From Persicimonas caeni (lineage in GTDB: Bacteria > Myxococcota_A > Bradymonadia > Bradymonadales > Bradymonadaceae), in contig NZ_CP041186.1 in NCBI RefSeq assembly GCF_006517175.1, positions 2,135,001-2,199,000 on the forward strand: a DNA stretch of 64,000 nt, given 5' to 3'. This document shows, piece by piece, positions 8,454 to 17,662 of the stretch. The position numbers and the translations under genes were made by a program. The notes under the pieces are model-generated. The model was not told the origin of the DNA. It was given only the letters and a program-made list of their open reading frames with translations, and did not search any database. Numbering within the stretch: the stretch's first letter is position 1; every line of letters begins with the position of its first letter.

Positions 8454-8580
8454 GCTATTTAGGCGGACAAACTACAATTTTGGGGTCGTCTTTTTGGAAC
8501 GTGGTCGATATTCGAAGGTCCAAAAACCGACCACCGTCGATACCTCGACCCTCAAATTGTAGTTTGTCTGCCCTAATAGC
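8454..8580. repeat. Long imperfect inverted repeat between pnp and cdd
   Basis: Left arm 8454-8488 and right arm 8547-8580 are reverse complements with few mismatches, sharing GACAAACTACAATTT; the inner part also contains GTGGTCG/CGACCAC. It begins 5 bases after the phosphorylase stop and ends 29 bases before the cytidine deaminase ATG. It lacks a T-run of canonical terminator form, so it may be an mRNA hairpin, a MITE-like insertion or both. Confidence 0.85.
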
Positions 8581-8584
8581 CTTC

Positions 8585-9409
8585 TCAAAGCATCTCGACC
8601 GTCTTGCAGACCAGGGCCGAAAACTTCTCACGCACCATCGCGGCGACCTCTTTGACCTCTTCGTGGTCGAGCTTCTCGGTGCCCAGACCGGCGGCGAGGT
8701 TGGTGATGCAGCTGATGCCGCCCACGTTCATGCCCATGTGGTTGGCCACGATGACCTCGGGCACGGTCGACATGCCCACGGCGTCGCCGCCCAGGGTGTG
8801 GATCATGCGGATTTCGGCCGGGGTCTCGTAGCTGGGGCCGGCCATGCCGGCGTAGACGCCCTGCTTGAGCTCGTAGCCGAGATCGTTGGCCGCCGAGAGG
8901 ATCGTCTCGCGGATCTGGGGGTTGTAGGCGTAGCTCATGTCCGGAAAGCGCGGCCCGAAGCGGTCTTCGTTGGCCCCGCGCAGCGGGTTGACGCCGGTCA
9001 GGTTGATGTGGTCGGTGATCACCATCAGGTCGCCGGGCACATAGTCGGGGTTCGCCCCGCCCGCCGAGTTGGTCACCAACAGGTTGTCGATGCCCATCAG
9101 GCCGAACACGCGCACCGGGAAGGTCAGCTCGGTGAGCGACCAACCCTCGTAGTAGTGCACGCGCCCCTGCATGGCGAGCACGGGCTTGCCGGCGAGCTTG
9201 CCGTAGACCAGCCGCCCCTCGTGGCCCTCGACGGCCGACTCGGCAAAGCCGGGAACGTCGCTGTACTCGAGGGCGACGGCGTCGTCGAAGTCGTCACACA
9301 GGCCGCCCAGACCGCTGCCCAAGATCAGGGCGATCTCGGGGGTCTCGGGGATGCGCTCTTGGATCCACTGGGCGCTGGCTTTGGCTTGGTCGTAGAGTTC
9401 GGTAGTCAT
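8585..9409 (-). CDS. Purine nucleoside phosphorylase (trimeric class)
   Basis: Phosphorolytic cleavage of purine (deoxy)nucleosides to base and (deoxy)ribose-1-phosphate in the cytoplasm. The protein has 274 residues, normal for the trimeric PNP I class. Signatures are ALILGSGLGGL (near 28-38) at the phosphate site, MQGRVHYYEGW (near 80-90), VTNSAGG, the MAGPSYETPAEIRM block (near 189-202) with the purine-site Glu, VGMSTVPEVIVANHMGM, and the Asn in CITNLAAG (near 242). It sits between the nucleoside transporter (upstream) and cytidine deaminase (downstream) on the same strand. Whether it prefers guanosine/inosine or a related substrate such as methylthioadenosine cannot be fixed, but the motif set favours inosine/guanosine. 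Confidence 0.92.
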   Translation of the reverse strand: MTTELYDQAKASAQWIQERIPETPEIALILGSGLGGLCDDFDDAVALEYSDVPGFAESAVEGHEGRLVYGKLAGKPVLAMQGRVHYYEGWSLTELTFPVRVFGLMGIDNLLVTNSAGGANPDYVPGDLMVITDHINLTGVNPLRGANEDRFGPRFPDMSYAYNPQIRETILSAANDLGYELKQGVYAGMAGPSYETPAEIRMIHTLGGDAVGMSTVPEVIVANHMGMNVGGISCITNLAAGLGTEKLDHEEVKEVAAMVREKFSALVCKTVEML

Positions 9410-9746
9410 AGTTTCTTCACTTTATGAAAGTTTGGGTTTTCGATTTATTGCGTTTTGGCGATCTCTTGCTTGCTGGCGGGGCCCCTCCGGCGGCTCAGCT
9501 ACGACGTTCGATTTGGAATCCCTTGCTTGCTGGCAGGGCCCCTCCGTCGGCTCAGCTACGCTTCGCCGACACCTCCCCTGGACCTGAAAAGCGGCCCGGG
9601 GAGGGGGATTGCGCGTCTGAACCACTCTTCTTTCCTGCAATCCCCTTCCCCAGCGCGCTTTCTGCGCTAGGGGAAGTGCCGAGCGCTGTTTGCGAGGCGA
9701 AGGGGCCCCTGCATAAAGCAAGGGATTCCATCACTCCATCACTCGA
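9410..9746. repeat. Dispersed-repeat spacer between nupC-like gene and pnp
   Basis: No gene is supported here. Two near-identical direct copies (near 9467-9502 and 9524-9559) share CTTGCTGGC, GGGCCCCTCCG and CGGCTCAGCTACG. A third, partly inverted copy ends near 9725 (GGGGCCCCTGCATAAAGCAAG). The composition and words (CCCCTTCCCC, CGAGGCGAAGG) resemble the repeat elements at 42955-43136 and 43990-44090, suggesting one dispersed family. Confidence 0.7.
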
Positions 9747-11546
9747 TCACACCAACACCCCAGCCACCGTCGCCGTCATAAACGCCGCCAGCGTCCCGCC
9801 GATCATCGCGCGCAGCGCGATCTGGGCCAGGTCCTTCTTACGCCCCGGCGCGATCCCGCCGATGCCGCCGAGCTGGATGCCGATGGAACCGAAGTTCGCA
9901 AATCCGCACAGGGCGTAGGTGGCGATAATGACCGAGCGGCCGCTGAGCTGGACGTTGGGGTCGGCGAGCATGCCCGACAGACTTCCGTAGGCGACGAGCT
10001 CGTTGACGACCATCTTCTCGCCGAGGAGCTGTGCGATCAAAAAGCAGTCTTCGGTGGGGACGCCCATGATCCAGGCGAAGGGCCAGAACAGGTAGCCGAA
10101 GATCGTTTTGAGCTGGATCATCGGCAGCGTGCTCACCTCGGGGGCTCCCTGCGTGGCCGACATCGTCTCGATGCAGCCGAGCACGGCATCGTCTTTGATG
10201 CCTTCGAGGGCGCAGCCGGCGGGCACGCTCATGCCGTTGGCCTGGTAGTAGGCGACGAGGTCTTCGAGCCCGCCCTTGTTCCACAGCAAGCTCGGCAGGC
10301 TGAGCAAGTAGTCAATCAGCGCGATGAGCGCCAAGAAGGCCAGGAGCATGGCGCCGACGTTGAGGGCGAGTTTGAGGCCCTCGGCGGCGCCGCGGCTGGC
10401 GGCGTCGAGCAGGTTGGCGTCGACCTTCTCGTCGTGCATCTCGAGGTTGCCGCTCGTCTCGGGCTGGCCCACCTCGGGGTACATGATCTTGGCGACCACG
10501 AGCGCGGCCGGCGCGCTCATGACGCTGGCGGCCATCAGGTGGCCGGCGATGTCGGGGAAGGTCGACTGAAGCATGCCCACATAGATGGCCATGACGCCGC
10601 CGGCGACCGTGGCGAAGCCGCCGGTCATCACGACCATGAGCTCCGAACGGGTCATCTTGTCGACGTACGGCTTGACCACCAGCGGGGCCTCGGTCTGGCC
10701 CACAAAGATGTTGGCGGTGGCCGACAGGGTCTCGGCGCCGGAGGTGTTCATCACCTTCTGCATGGCCTTGGCCATCCAGTAGACGATCTTTTGCATGACG
10801 CCCAGGTGGTACAGGATCGTCATCAGCGAGCTAAAGAAGATGATCGTGGGCAGCACGGCGAACGCGAAGTTGATGAGCGCCGGCTCCCAGTTGCCGGTCA
10901 CGAAGCTCTCGAAGATGAACTCCGAGCCGTGGTTGGTGAACTCGAGGAGTTTGGCGACCGCGGTCGTCGCCCCCTGGAAGACCATCTCGCCGCCGGGCAT
11001 CTTCAGGATAAGCAGCGCGAAGGCGAGCTGCAGGCCCACGCCCCAGCCCACCAACTTCCAGTCGATGCGCCTGCGGTTGGTCGACAGCAAAAAGGCCACG
11101 CCCAGGAGCGCCACGATGCCAAAGAGGCTGACCGCGCGGTTCAAAAACCCGGTGTCGCTGCTGCCCTCGAGGGCGGCCTTGCGCTTGGCGGCGGCGGTCG
11201 CCTCGGTCATCGAGGTGGCGCGTTCGCTGATCTGCGCGCCCACGCCGCTGGCGACGTTGGAGGTCTCGCGGGCGACGAGCTCCATCGCCAAACGCTCGGT
11301 CTCGTCGGCCTGCGCCGCACGCGCACGCTGCTCCTCGGCGGTCTGCTGGGTCGCCGTGGTCGCGTTCTCGACGACCTGGCCGGCCACCTGCTGCGCCGGA
11401 CGCGCGCCCTCGTCTTGCTGGGCCGCGCTCTCACCGGTCATGCCGATGATGGTGCCGGTGACGATGAGGAAGCCGCAAAACAAAAAGGTCAGCCAAGCCA
11501 ACGCCTTGAAGAGACGCTTGGAGAGATGCCTAATCCGCTGATTCAT
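9747..11546 (-). CDS. Concentrative nucleoside transporter (CNT/NupC family)
   Basis: Inner-membrane, ion-coupled nucleoside importer. The family core is plain: a run of membrane helices from residue about 150 onward, GQTEAPLVVKPYV (near 289), the MTGGFATVAGGVMAIYVGM block (near 308-326) and CGFANFGSIGIQLGGIGGIAP near the C-terminus. At 599 residues it is longer than typical bacterial members (about 400). The excess is an N-terminal membrane helix (residues about 12-35) followed by about 100 residues rich in Gln, Ala, Glu and Arg, likely a coiled or disordered segment outside the core. A GGAG precedes the ATG by eight bases. With the phosphorylase and deaminase downstream, it makes a complete uptake-and-salvage route. 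Confidence 0.9.
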   Translation of the reverse strand: MNQRIRHLSKRLFKALAWLTFLFCGFLIVTGTIIGMTGESAAQQDEGARPAQQVAGQVVENATTATQQTAEEQRARAAQADETERLAMELVARETSNVASGVGAQISERATSMTEATAAAKRKAALEGSSDTGFLNRAVSLFGIVALLGVAFLLSTNRRRIDWKLVGWGVGLQLAFALLILKMPGGEMVFQGATTAVAKLLEFTNHGSEFIFESFVTGNWEPALINFAFAVLPTIIFFSSLMTILYHLGVMQKIVYWMAKAMQKVMNTSGAETLSATANIFVGQTEAPLVVKPYVDKMTRSELMVVMTGGFATVAGGVMAIYVGMLQSTFPDIAGHLMAASVMSAPAALVVAKIMYPEVGQPETSGNLEMHDEKVDANLLDAASRGAAEGLKLALNVGAMLLAFLALIALIDYLLSLPSLLWNKGGLEDLVAYYQANGMSVPAGCALEGIKDDAVLGCIETMSATQGAPEVSTLPMIQLKTIFGYLFWPFAWIMGVPTEDCFLIAQLLGEKMVVNELVAYGSLSGMLADPNVQLSGRSVIIATYALCGFANFGSIGIQLGGIGGIAPGRKKDLAQIALRAMIGGTLAAFMTATVAGVLV

Positions 11547-11645
11547 GTGTGATTCTCCAACATGCTGTGGAACGTCAGCATGTTGTAGCTTTTGGCGGGG
11601 ATTGTGACAAGGAGGGAGGTTATCGCGGCGGCTAAGGTGACGGCC

Positions 11646-11807
11646 TTGCAGAGTTCGAAACGCCCACTATTGAGGTAGAGATAATATTTAAGGGCGGACG
11701 ATTCGTGACTCCACTGCGACCCAAACGCTTCTGGACGCAGCCACGCCGCGAATCATCCGCCCTTAAATGCTAATTCCACCTCAATAGCGGGCGCTGCGCA
11801 TCTGCAA
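11646..11807. repeat. Very long inverted repeat upstream of the nucleoside transporter
   Basis: Arms 11646-11709 and 11745-11807 pair over more than 60 positions with about a dozen mismatches; matched words include CTATTGAGGT and TTTAAGGGCGGA. The 35-base loop itself contains CTGCG/CGCAG, so the palindrome is nearly complete. It lies 100 bases before the transporter ATG and just after the stop of the next gene upstream. It shares the core ATTTA(A)GG..GCGGAC with the inverted repeat at 8454-8580. Confidence 0.9.
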
Positions 11808-11826
11808 CGCCCCCACACCTCGAACA

Positions 11827-14807
11827 TCAGTTCGAGCAACTCCGGTCGGTCACGACCGCGAGCGTGTTATTCGACTCGTCACACTCGTTCTCGGTGCTGG
11901 TGCCGGTGCCGTTGGCGTCGTCGACCACCGCCTCGATGTCCCAGACGCCGGCGCCGGGCAGGTTGACCTGCACGTCGACGCGCTCGGACTCACCCGGCTC
12001 CAAGGGGAGCTGGGTGCGCGCTTCAACCAAGAAGGTGCGGTTGCCGTTGGAGTCGACGGCGTAGAAGCTGACCGGCAGACCCGAGCCCACGCGGACTGCG
12101 CCGGCGTTGGTCACCCAGACCTGCAGGCTGAGAGAGCAGGCTTCGCCGGCGACCTGCGGATCTTCGCCGATCACGTCGGGGGCGGCCTGCGGGTCGATGG
12201 TGGTCAGCTCGTTGAGGCGGTAGGTGTTCGACACGTACCAGTTGTCGAGCTCCTGGTCGGGGATGGCCCCGTCCTCGTCGACGTTGGTGATGTGGTAGGT
12301 GTGCTGGTTCCAGATACGGCGCGTGGCCACCCAGTTGTCGGCGGCGTCGCCGAAGACCTTGATGCCGGCGGTGTTCTGACCCAGGCAGGCGAGCTTGTCG
12401 CCGCACTCGAAGTTGTTCGAGCCGACCAAGATCTCGGCGTTGCCGTCGTTGTCGACGTCGGCGATGACCGGGTTCTCGAAGGCGGTGAACGAGGAGTTGG
12501 GCTGCTTGAACAGCTCTTGGCCGGTGGCGCCGTCGAAGACCCACAGGTACTGCTCGCCGTTGTAGACGACCTCGGCGCTGCCGTCGCCCTGGAAGTCGAA
12601 CAGGCTCGAGCCGGTCATGCTGCTCGACTCGTCGAGGGTGGGCATCGCCCACATCTTGGTCGCCGCGAAGCTGGGCACCGGCGGGTTGGTGCTGCTGAAG
12701 GTGCTCGCGTCGACGTCGATGGCCACGTACTGGTTGCTGCTGGCGATGCCGATCTCGAGGTCGGGGTTGCTGTCGGTGCCGTCACCGTCGAAGTCGGCGA
12801 TGGTGGGCGGGCCGAGTCGGCCGCCGTACGAGGCGCCGCTGTAGCCCTCGACGCTCACCGGGCCCCAGACCACTTCGCCGGTCAGGCCGTCCTGGATGCG
12901 CACGGTGCCGTTGGCGGCCACGACCACCTCGGGGTTGTAGTCACCGTCGAAGTCGGCCAGCGCCGGGAAGCCGTCGGGAAGCGTCGGGTCGGCCTCCCAG
13001 AAGACTTGGCCGTCGTGAGTGTAGGCGGTGGTGCCGGTGACGACCTCCATGGTGTAGAGGTTCGTCGACGAGTCGCGCACCGCGTCGAGGTCGGCCACCG
13101 CGCTGAGCGTGCCGCCGTAGGTCGCGGGGGTGCCGTTGGCCCAGTTGATGCCCTGGCCGGGGTAGCCGGTCAGCCCACCGATGCTGGTGCCGTCGTACAG
13201 AAGGTCGCCGTTGGCGTCGAAGACCATCGCGCCGGCGACGATCTCGGGAGTGCCCAGGCCGTCGATATTGGCGATGGAGGGGCCGCCCCACCAGAAGGTG
13301 AACTGGTGCGGGATCTCCACGCCGCTCGAGTCGGTGGCGCTGGTGGTCCACAGCGGGGTGCCGTCGTTGTCGATGGCGACGAGGCCGCCGGTGGCGTTCT
13401 GGTCGTGCCACAGGCCGGCGATGATCTCGACTTGGCCGTCGTTGTCGATATCACCCACGGCCACGCTGCCGGCCGGGGCCACACCGAGCTTCTCGAGGTC
13501 GGGCGAGCCGCCGGCGGTGTAGGTCGACGAGATGCTCGACAGCGCGTTGAGCTCGTTGAAGCCCACGCTCCACAGCAGGCCCGAGCCATCGCCCGAGGCC
13601 GCGCGCAGCACGCCGTAGCGAAGCTGGTCCCAGCTTCCCTGGTTATTGTTGGTCGCAAAGGTCGTGTAGATGATGTCGGGATGTCGCTCGTGTCGACGAC
13701 GCCGTCACCGTTGTCGTCGTTGAGGTTGGCGACCACCGGGGTCATCATCACCTGGTCGCGATCCGAGTAGGGATCGGTGCTGCCGATCGCCAAGCTCCAC
13801 TCCAGGTTGGGGTTGAACGGGCCGGAAGGCGGCGCGTAGACGCACGCGTTGTTGGTCGGGCCGCCCTCACGGCGAGTGGTGTCCGGGTCACAAAGGTCGC
13901 CGGTGCCGTCCTGGTCGATGTCGCCCTGGTCGGGGTTTTCGACACGCGGGCAGTTGTCGTCGCAGCCGGTCGTCTCGCCGTCTTCGCAGGGGTTGTCGTC
14001 GCCCGAGCCGCTCGAGTCGCCGTCGTCGAGGATGCCGTCGCCGTCGACGTCGTCGTCACAGGCGTCGCCCAGCCCGTCGCCGTCCAGATCGTTCTGGTTC
14101 GGGTTGGCCACGTTCGGGCAGTTGTCGGTGTCGTCGGTGTGGCCGTCGCCGTCGTCGTCGTCGCAGACGTCGCCTCGGCCGTCACCGTCGGCGTCAGCTG
14201 GTCGGGGGTTGGGCAACGCCCGGGCAGTTGTCGCTGCCGTCGAGGATCGTGTCGCCGTCGTCGTCGTCGTCGCAGGCGTCGCCCCTGGCCGTCACCGTCG
14301 GTGTCGATACTGGCCCGGGTTGTTGGTGTCGGGGCAGTTGTCCGAGTCGTCGGCCACGCCGTCGCCGTCGCGGTCGATGTCCGGATCGCAGGCATCACCG
14401 ATGCCGTCGGCGTCGGCGTCTTCCTGGTTCGGGTTGTACTGGTCGGGGCAATTGTCGGCATCGTCGTCGACGCCGTCGCCGTCCGAATCACCGCCGTTGT
14501 TGTTATTGTTGGCGTTGTTGTCGGTGTCGTCGCACGCGTCGCCCAGCCCGTCACCGTCGGAGTCAGCCCTGGTCGGGGTTGGCCACGTCCGGGCAATTGT
14601 CGACCGGGTCGAGCGCGCCGTCGCCGTCGGTATCGGCGGCGCACGCCCCGTCGACGCAGGTCATGCCGTCGGCGCAATCCGCGCTCGTCTCGCACGCCTC
14701 GCCCAGGCCGGCACCGTCTCCACGAGTGGTGTCGTCGCCACAGGCGGCGGCCGTCATTCCAAAGGCCCCCAGAGGACCACCATCACTGCCAATTTGAGCC
14801 GTTTCAT
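11827..14807 (-). pseudogene. FG-GAP/TSP3 repeat lipoprotein gene, broken by about six indels
   Basis: The intact ancestor would be a roughly 990-residue exported lipoprotein: signal MKRLKLAVMVVLWGPL then an AAACG lipobox, Cys-rich patches, TSP3 calcium-binding repeats (forms of DxDGDGxGDxCD), FG-GAP/VCBS propeller repeats (many DFDGDxxxEV and DVDNDGNAEI motifs), and a CARDB-like C-terminal domain. Reading the minus strand, I see a one-base loss near 14758, single-base gains near 14567, 14306 and 14284, a net one-base gain near 14212, and a one-base loss near 13673. Together these explain every frame change from the ATG at 14807 to the stop at 11827. The last 594 residues form one clean frame (11827-13611). 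This is either genuine decay or sequence error in a repetitive stretch. Confidence 0.75.
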
Positions 14808-14950
14808 CTCGATACTCGCTGCCTCGATTTAGTCAGTTACTTCAGAAAGATCCCGTCTCTTCGCGAAAAGTTCAAGAAGCTTTCTGAATTGTGGTTCATG
14901 CATTTGTAGCTTTGTTTAGTGAAAGGTGCAGGGGAATGCAAGCCGCTGTG

Positions 14951-14962
14951 CGCACATGTGCG
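14951..14962. promoter_or_regulatory. Perfect 12-bp palindrome, possible operator
   Basis: CGCACATGTGCG is a perfect palindrome in the region between two divergent surface-protein genes (starts at 14807 on minus and 15219 on plus). It could bind a dimeric regulator. There is no other support, so this is only a candidate. Confidence 0.3.
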
Positions 14963-14976
14963 ACAATGTGGGCCAG

Positions 14977-15074
<98 letters not shown>

Positions 15075-15218
15075 GGCTCCATGCCCGCAACCACCCCCGG
15101 CAAATTTGACCTGTCTTGCTGTCCCTCGTACCATGAGCGCAATTGAGCACTCGAGCTTGCGTCAACTCACGGATGGGGTCGACGGGGCTCCGACACGACA
15201 TTCAGACTCGACACCGAC

Positions 15219-17178
15219 ATGAACAAACGCTGCTTGGCACTGACTTTGATCTTCTTGCTGGCATCTTTGTCCGGCTGCATCGCCAAAGACTTTTCGGGTG
15301 AGGGTAGCGGCCTCGACGGCGACGCCGGAGACGTGACGGAAGACGCGTCGACGGAGGATGTCGCCGACGCAGGCGACGCCGACGGGCGCAAGACGCCGCC
15401 GAGGATGTCGAGGAGGACACCGGGCCGACCGGTTGCCAGACAGACGACGACTGCGCAGATCCGGCCAACGCCACCGGCACGTGTGACACGAACACCGGCG
15501 AGTGCTCTTACGCCTGCGATCAAGGCTTTGATAATTGCGACGACGACGCTTCCAACGGCTGTGAGGCCGAACTGGCCACCGACTCGACCAATTGCGGCAC
15601 ATGCGGCGTCGTCTGTGAAGCATCCGACCTCGGCTACGAGCTCGCCTGCGCAGACGCCCAGTGCCAGCCCACCGAAACCTGCGCCGAGGGCATGGCCGAC
15701 GCTGACGGCGATGCCGCCAACGGCTGCGAGTGCACATCGAGGACGGCCCCGACCTGCCCGATCGCTTCGGCAAAGACCAGAATTGCGACGGCATCGACGG
15801 CGACGCGAGCATCTCGGTGTTCGTCTCCGAAGACGGCGACGACGGCAATGACGGACTGACCATGCAGACCCCGGTGCGAAGCATCGACAAGGGGCTCGAG
15901 ATCGCCTCGACCACCGACGGTCGCGACCACGTGCTCGTCACCGCGGGGGCGTATAACGAAGTGGTCACGCTGGAGAATGGCGTCAGCATCTTTGGCGGCT
16001 ATCAGAAGGGGACCTGGGCGCGCACCCCGAACGCCCGCGGCGAGACACGCATCGCCCCGGGCTCGGACGACTACACCGACCCCAACGAGATGAACTACCG
16101 CGCGGTGATCGCCGACGGCATCAGCGAAGTGACCGTGCTCGACGGGGTGACCGTCGAGGGCTACGACGCCGACGGCAACGGCAACCCCGGCGCGTCGACT
16201 TACGCAGTGTGGGTCAAAGACTCCGAGCGCCTCGCGCTGCGCTTTGCGACCATCCGAGCCGGCAACGCCGCCGATGGCGTCCATGGCGCAAGCGGCGTCG
16301 AAGGCGCCGATCGAACGTGTTCGGCCAGTGGAGGAACGGGAGGTCAGCAGAATACCGACTCACTTAGCTGCCCCAACCCGGGTTTGGCCGAATCCGGTAC
16401 AGATGGGTCCGCCGGCTCCTCACCGGCCAATGGCGGTGGCGGTGGTCAAGGTGGAACGCATTACTGCGTCAATGATTTGACGGGCTGCAACGCAGGCGAT
16501 GGCGCCACCGGCGTCGATGGGCAACGCGGCGCCGACGGAACTCTGGGAACGTTCGGCTCCTCGTGGGGCGAGATCAACGGGGCGTATTGGCAACAGACGC
16601 AGCGCAACGAGCCTACGGACGGGGAAAATGGAACCGGAGGCGGCGGCGGGGGCGCCGGTGGTGATTGCGCCTACCTGGGCGGAACGGCGAGAGGCGGCGC
16701 CGGCGGCAACGGCGGCAACGGCGGCTGTGGAGGCCAAGCTGGCCAGAACGGACAAGCTGGAGGCGCTTCGTTTGGCGTGTTCGTCACCGACTCCACCATC
16801 ACGCTACGCGACGTCACCGTGGACCTGGGCGCCGGCGGCGCTGGCGGCCGAGGTGGCGACGGCGGCGCGGGAGCACCGGAAGACAACTCCACGAGAACAA
16901 CCGGTGAGAACTCCCTCGACGCCGGAATGGGAGGCAACGGCGGACGTGGCGGCGCAGGCGGCGACGGCGGCGCGGGCGCCGGCGGCTGCGGCGGCCCCGC
17001 CATCGGGGTGGCCTTCCTCAACAGCACCGTCAACGGATTGACCAACGACACCACCATCGACGAGTCCACCGGCCAAGCCGGCCAGGGCGGCCAGGGCGGC
17101 CAGACTGCCAACGGCACACAGGCGCCCGGCGACTGTGACGGCAGCGTCGACGACACCAAGGATTACGCCACGCTCTGA
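15219..17178 (+). pseudogene. DUF1565-like beta-helix, Gly-rich lipoprotein gene with two frameshifts
   Basis: Signal and lipobox are MNKRCLALTLIFLLASLSGC. A Cys-rich region follows in a second frame (from about 15392; CQTDDDCADPANATGTC, then CGTCGVVCE), and a third frame from about 15739 runs to the stop at 17178. Both shifts fit one missing base each, near 15386 and near 15738. The last part has a DUF1565/pectin-lyase-like segment (VFVSEDGDDGNDGLTMQTPV through ENGVSIFGGYQKG), then a long Gly-rich stretch (GGTGGQ, GGNGGNGGCGGQ). The family is usually on the cell surface and may be adhesive. Two losses in a gene next to another broken gene suggest a shared cause. Confidence 0.7.
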
Positions 17179-17205
17179 GCCACCTCGCTCGACGCCCTGC
17201 CCCTC

Positions 17206-17239
17206 GCGCGCCCTGCTCACTTGCAGGGCGCGCTTTTTT
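17206..17239 (+). terminator. Rho-independent terminator
   Basis: Ten-bp stem GCGCGCCCTG/CAGGGCGCGC (17206-17215 and 17224-17233) followed by six T residues. It lies 28 bases after the stop of the Gly-rich surface-protein gene. Confidence 0.85.
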
Positions 17240-17594
17240 ACGCCCTCGAGCGACATGCACGAGCGTCGGCACACTTCCTCCACAGAGGCGGTTGCACTCC
17301 ATTTCATAACCGAATATTTTCCGGGTACTTCTTCTATTTTGGGGGGAGGCCCTGCGCAACCGACACAGGAGCCGCCCTGATGTCCCCTATGGTACAATGG
17401 CACACGGACCACCGTCGCCGACAACACCGATGATGACTGGGTCGGCAGACACTTGCTCGCGTCCAACATCTCGGCGAGGACCTGCCAAACCGGCACGCCG
17501 ACGAACCGTATCACCCACACGCCCATCGGCTGGTACATGCAGCCGTACACGGAGCAGTTGGTGCGGCTAGCGACGCCTCGAACTCGATAGCTGA
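17240..17594 (+). other. Gene-poor spacer with a possible coding remnant
   Basis: No intact gene is supported. On the plus strand the frame from 17380 to a TAG at 17590 is open for about 69 codons and has natural-looking composition (ending GWYMQPYTEQLVRLATPRTR), but it has no plausible start and begins right after a TGA. It may be the 3' remnant of another surface-protein gene. The local sequence around 17300-17350 is more AT-rich than its neighbours. Confidence 0.35.
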
Positions 17595-17630
17595 AGAGAG
17601 CGGGGTTTGCGCCCCGCTCTCTTTCTTCTT
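17595..17630. terminator. Hairpin, likely terminator
   Basis: Stem AGAGAGCGGGG/CCCCGCTCTCT (17595-17605 and 17612-17622) followed on plus by TTCTTCTT. It lies between the remnant frame ending at 17592 and the convergent gene ending at 17663, so it may serve either strand. Confidence 0.65.
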
Positions 17631-17662
17631 GTCTTCTACTCTTTTCTTCGACTGAGCACGGT

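Noticed and set aside
14563-14757. Independent 64-residue gene on the minus strand
   Set aside because: It is the second-frame fragment of the broken FG-GAP/TSP3 gene, joining the signal peptide to the repeats through indels.
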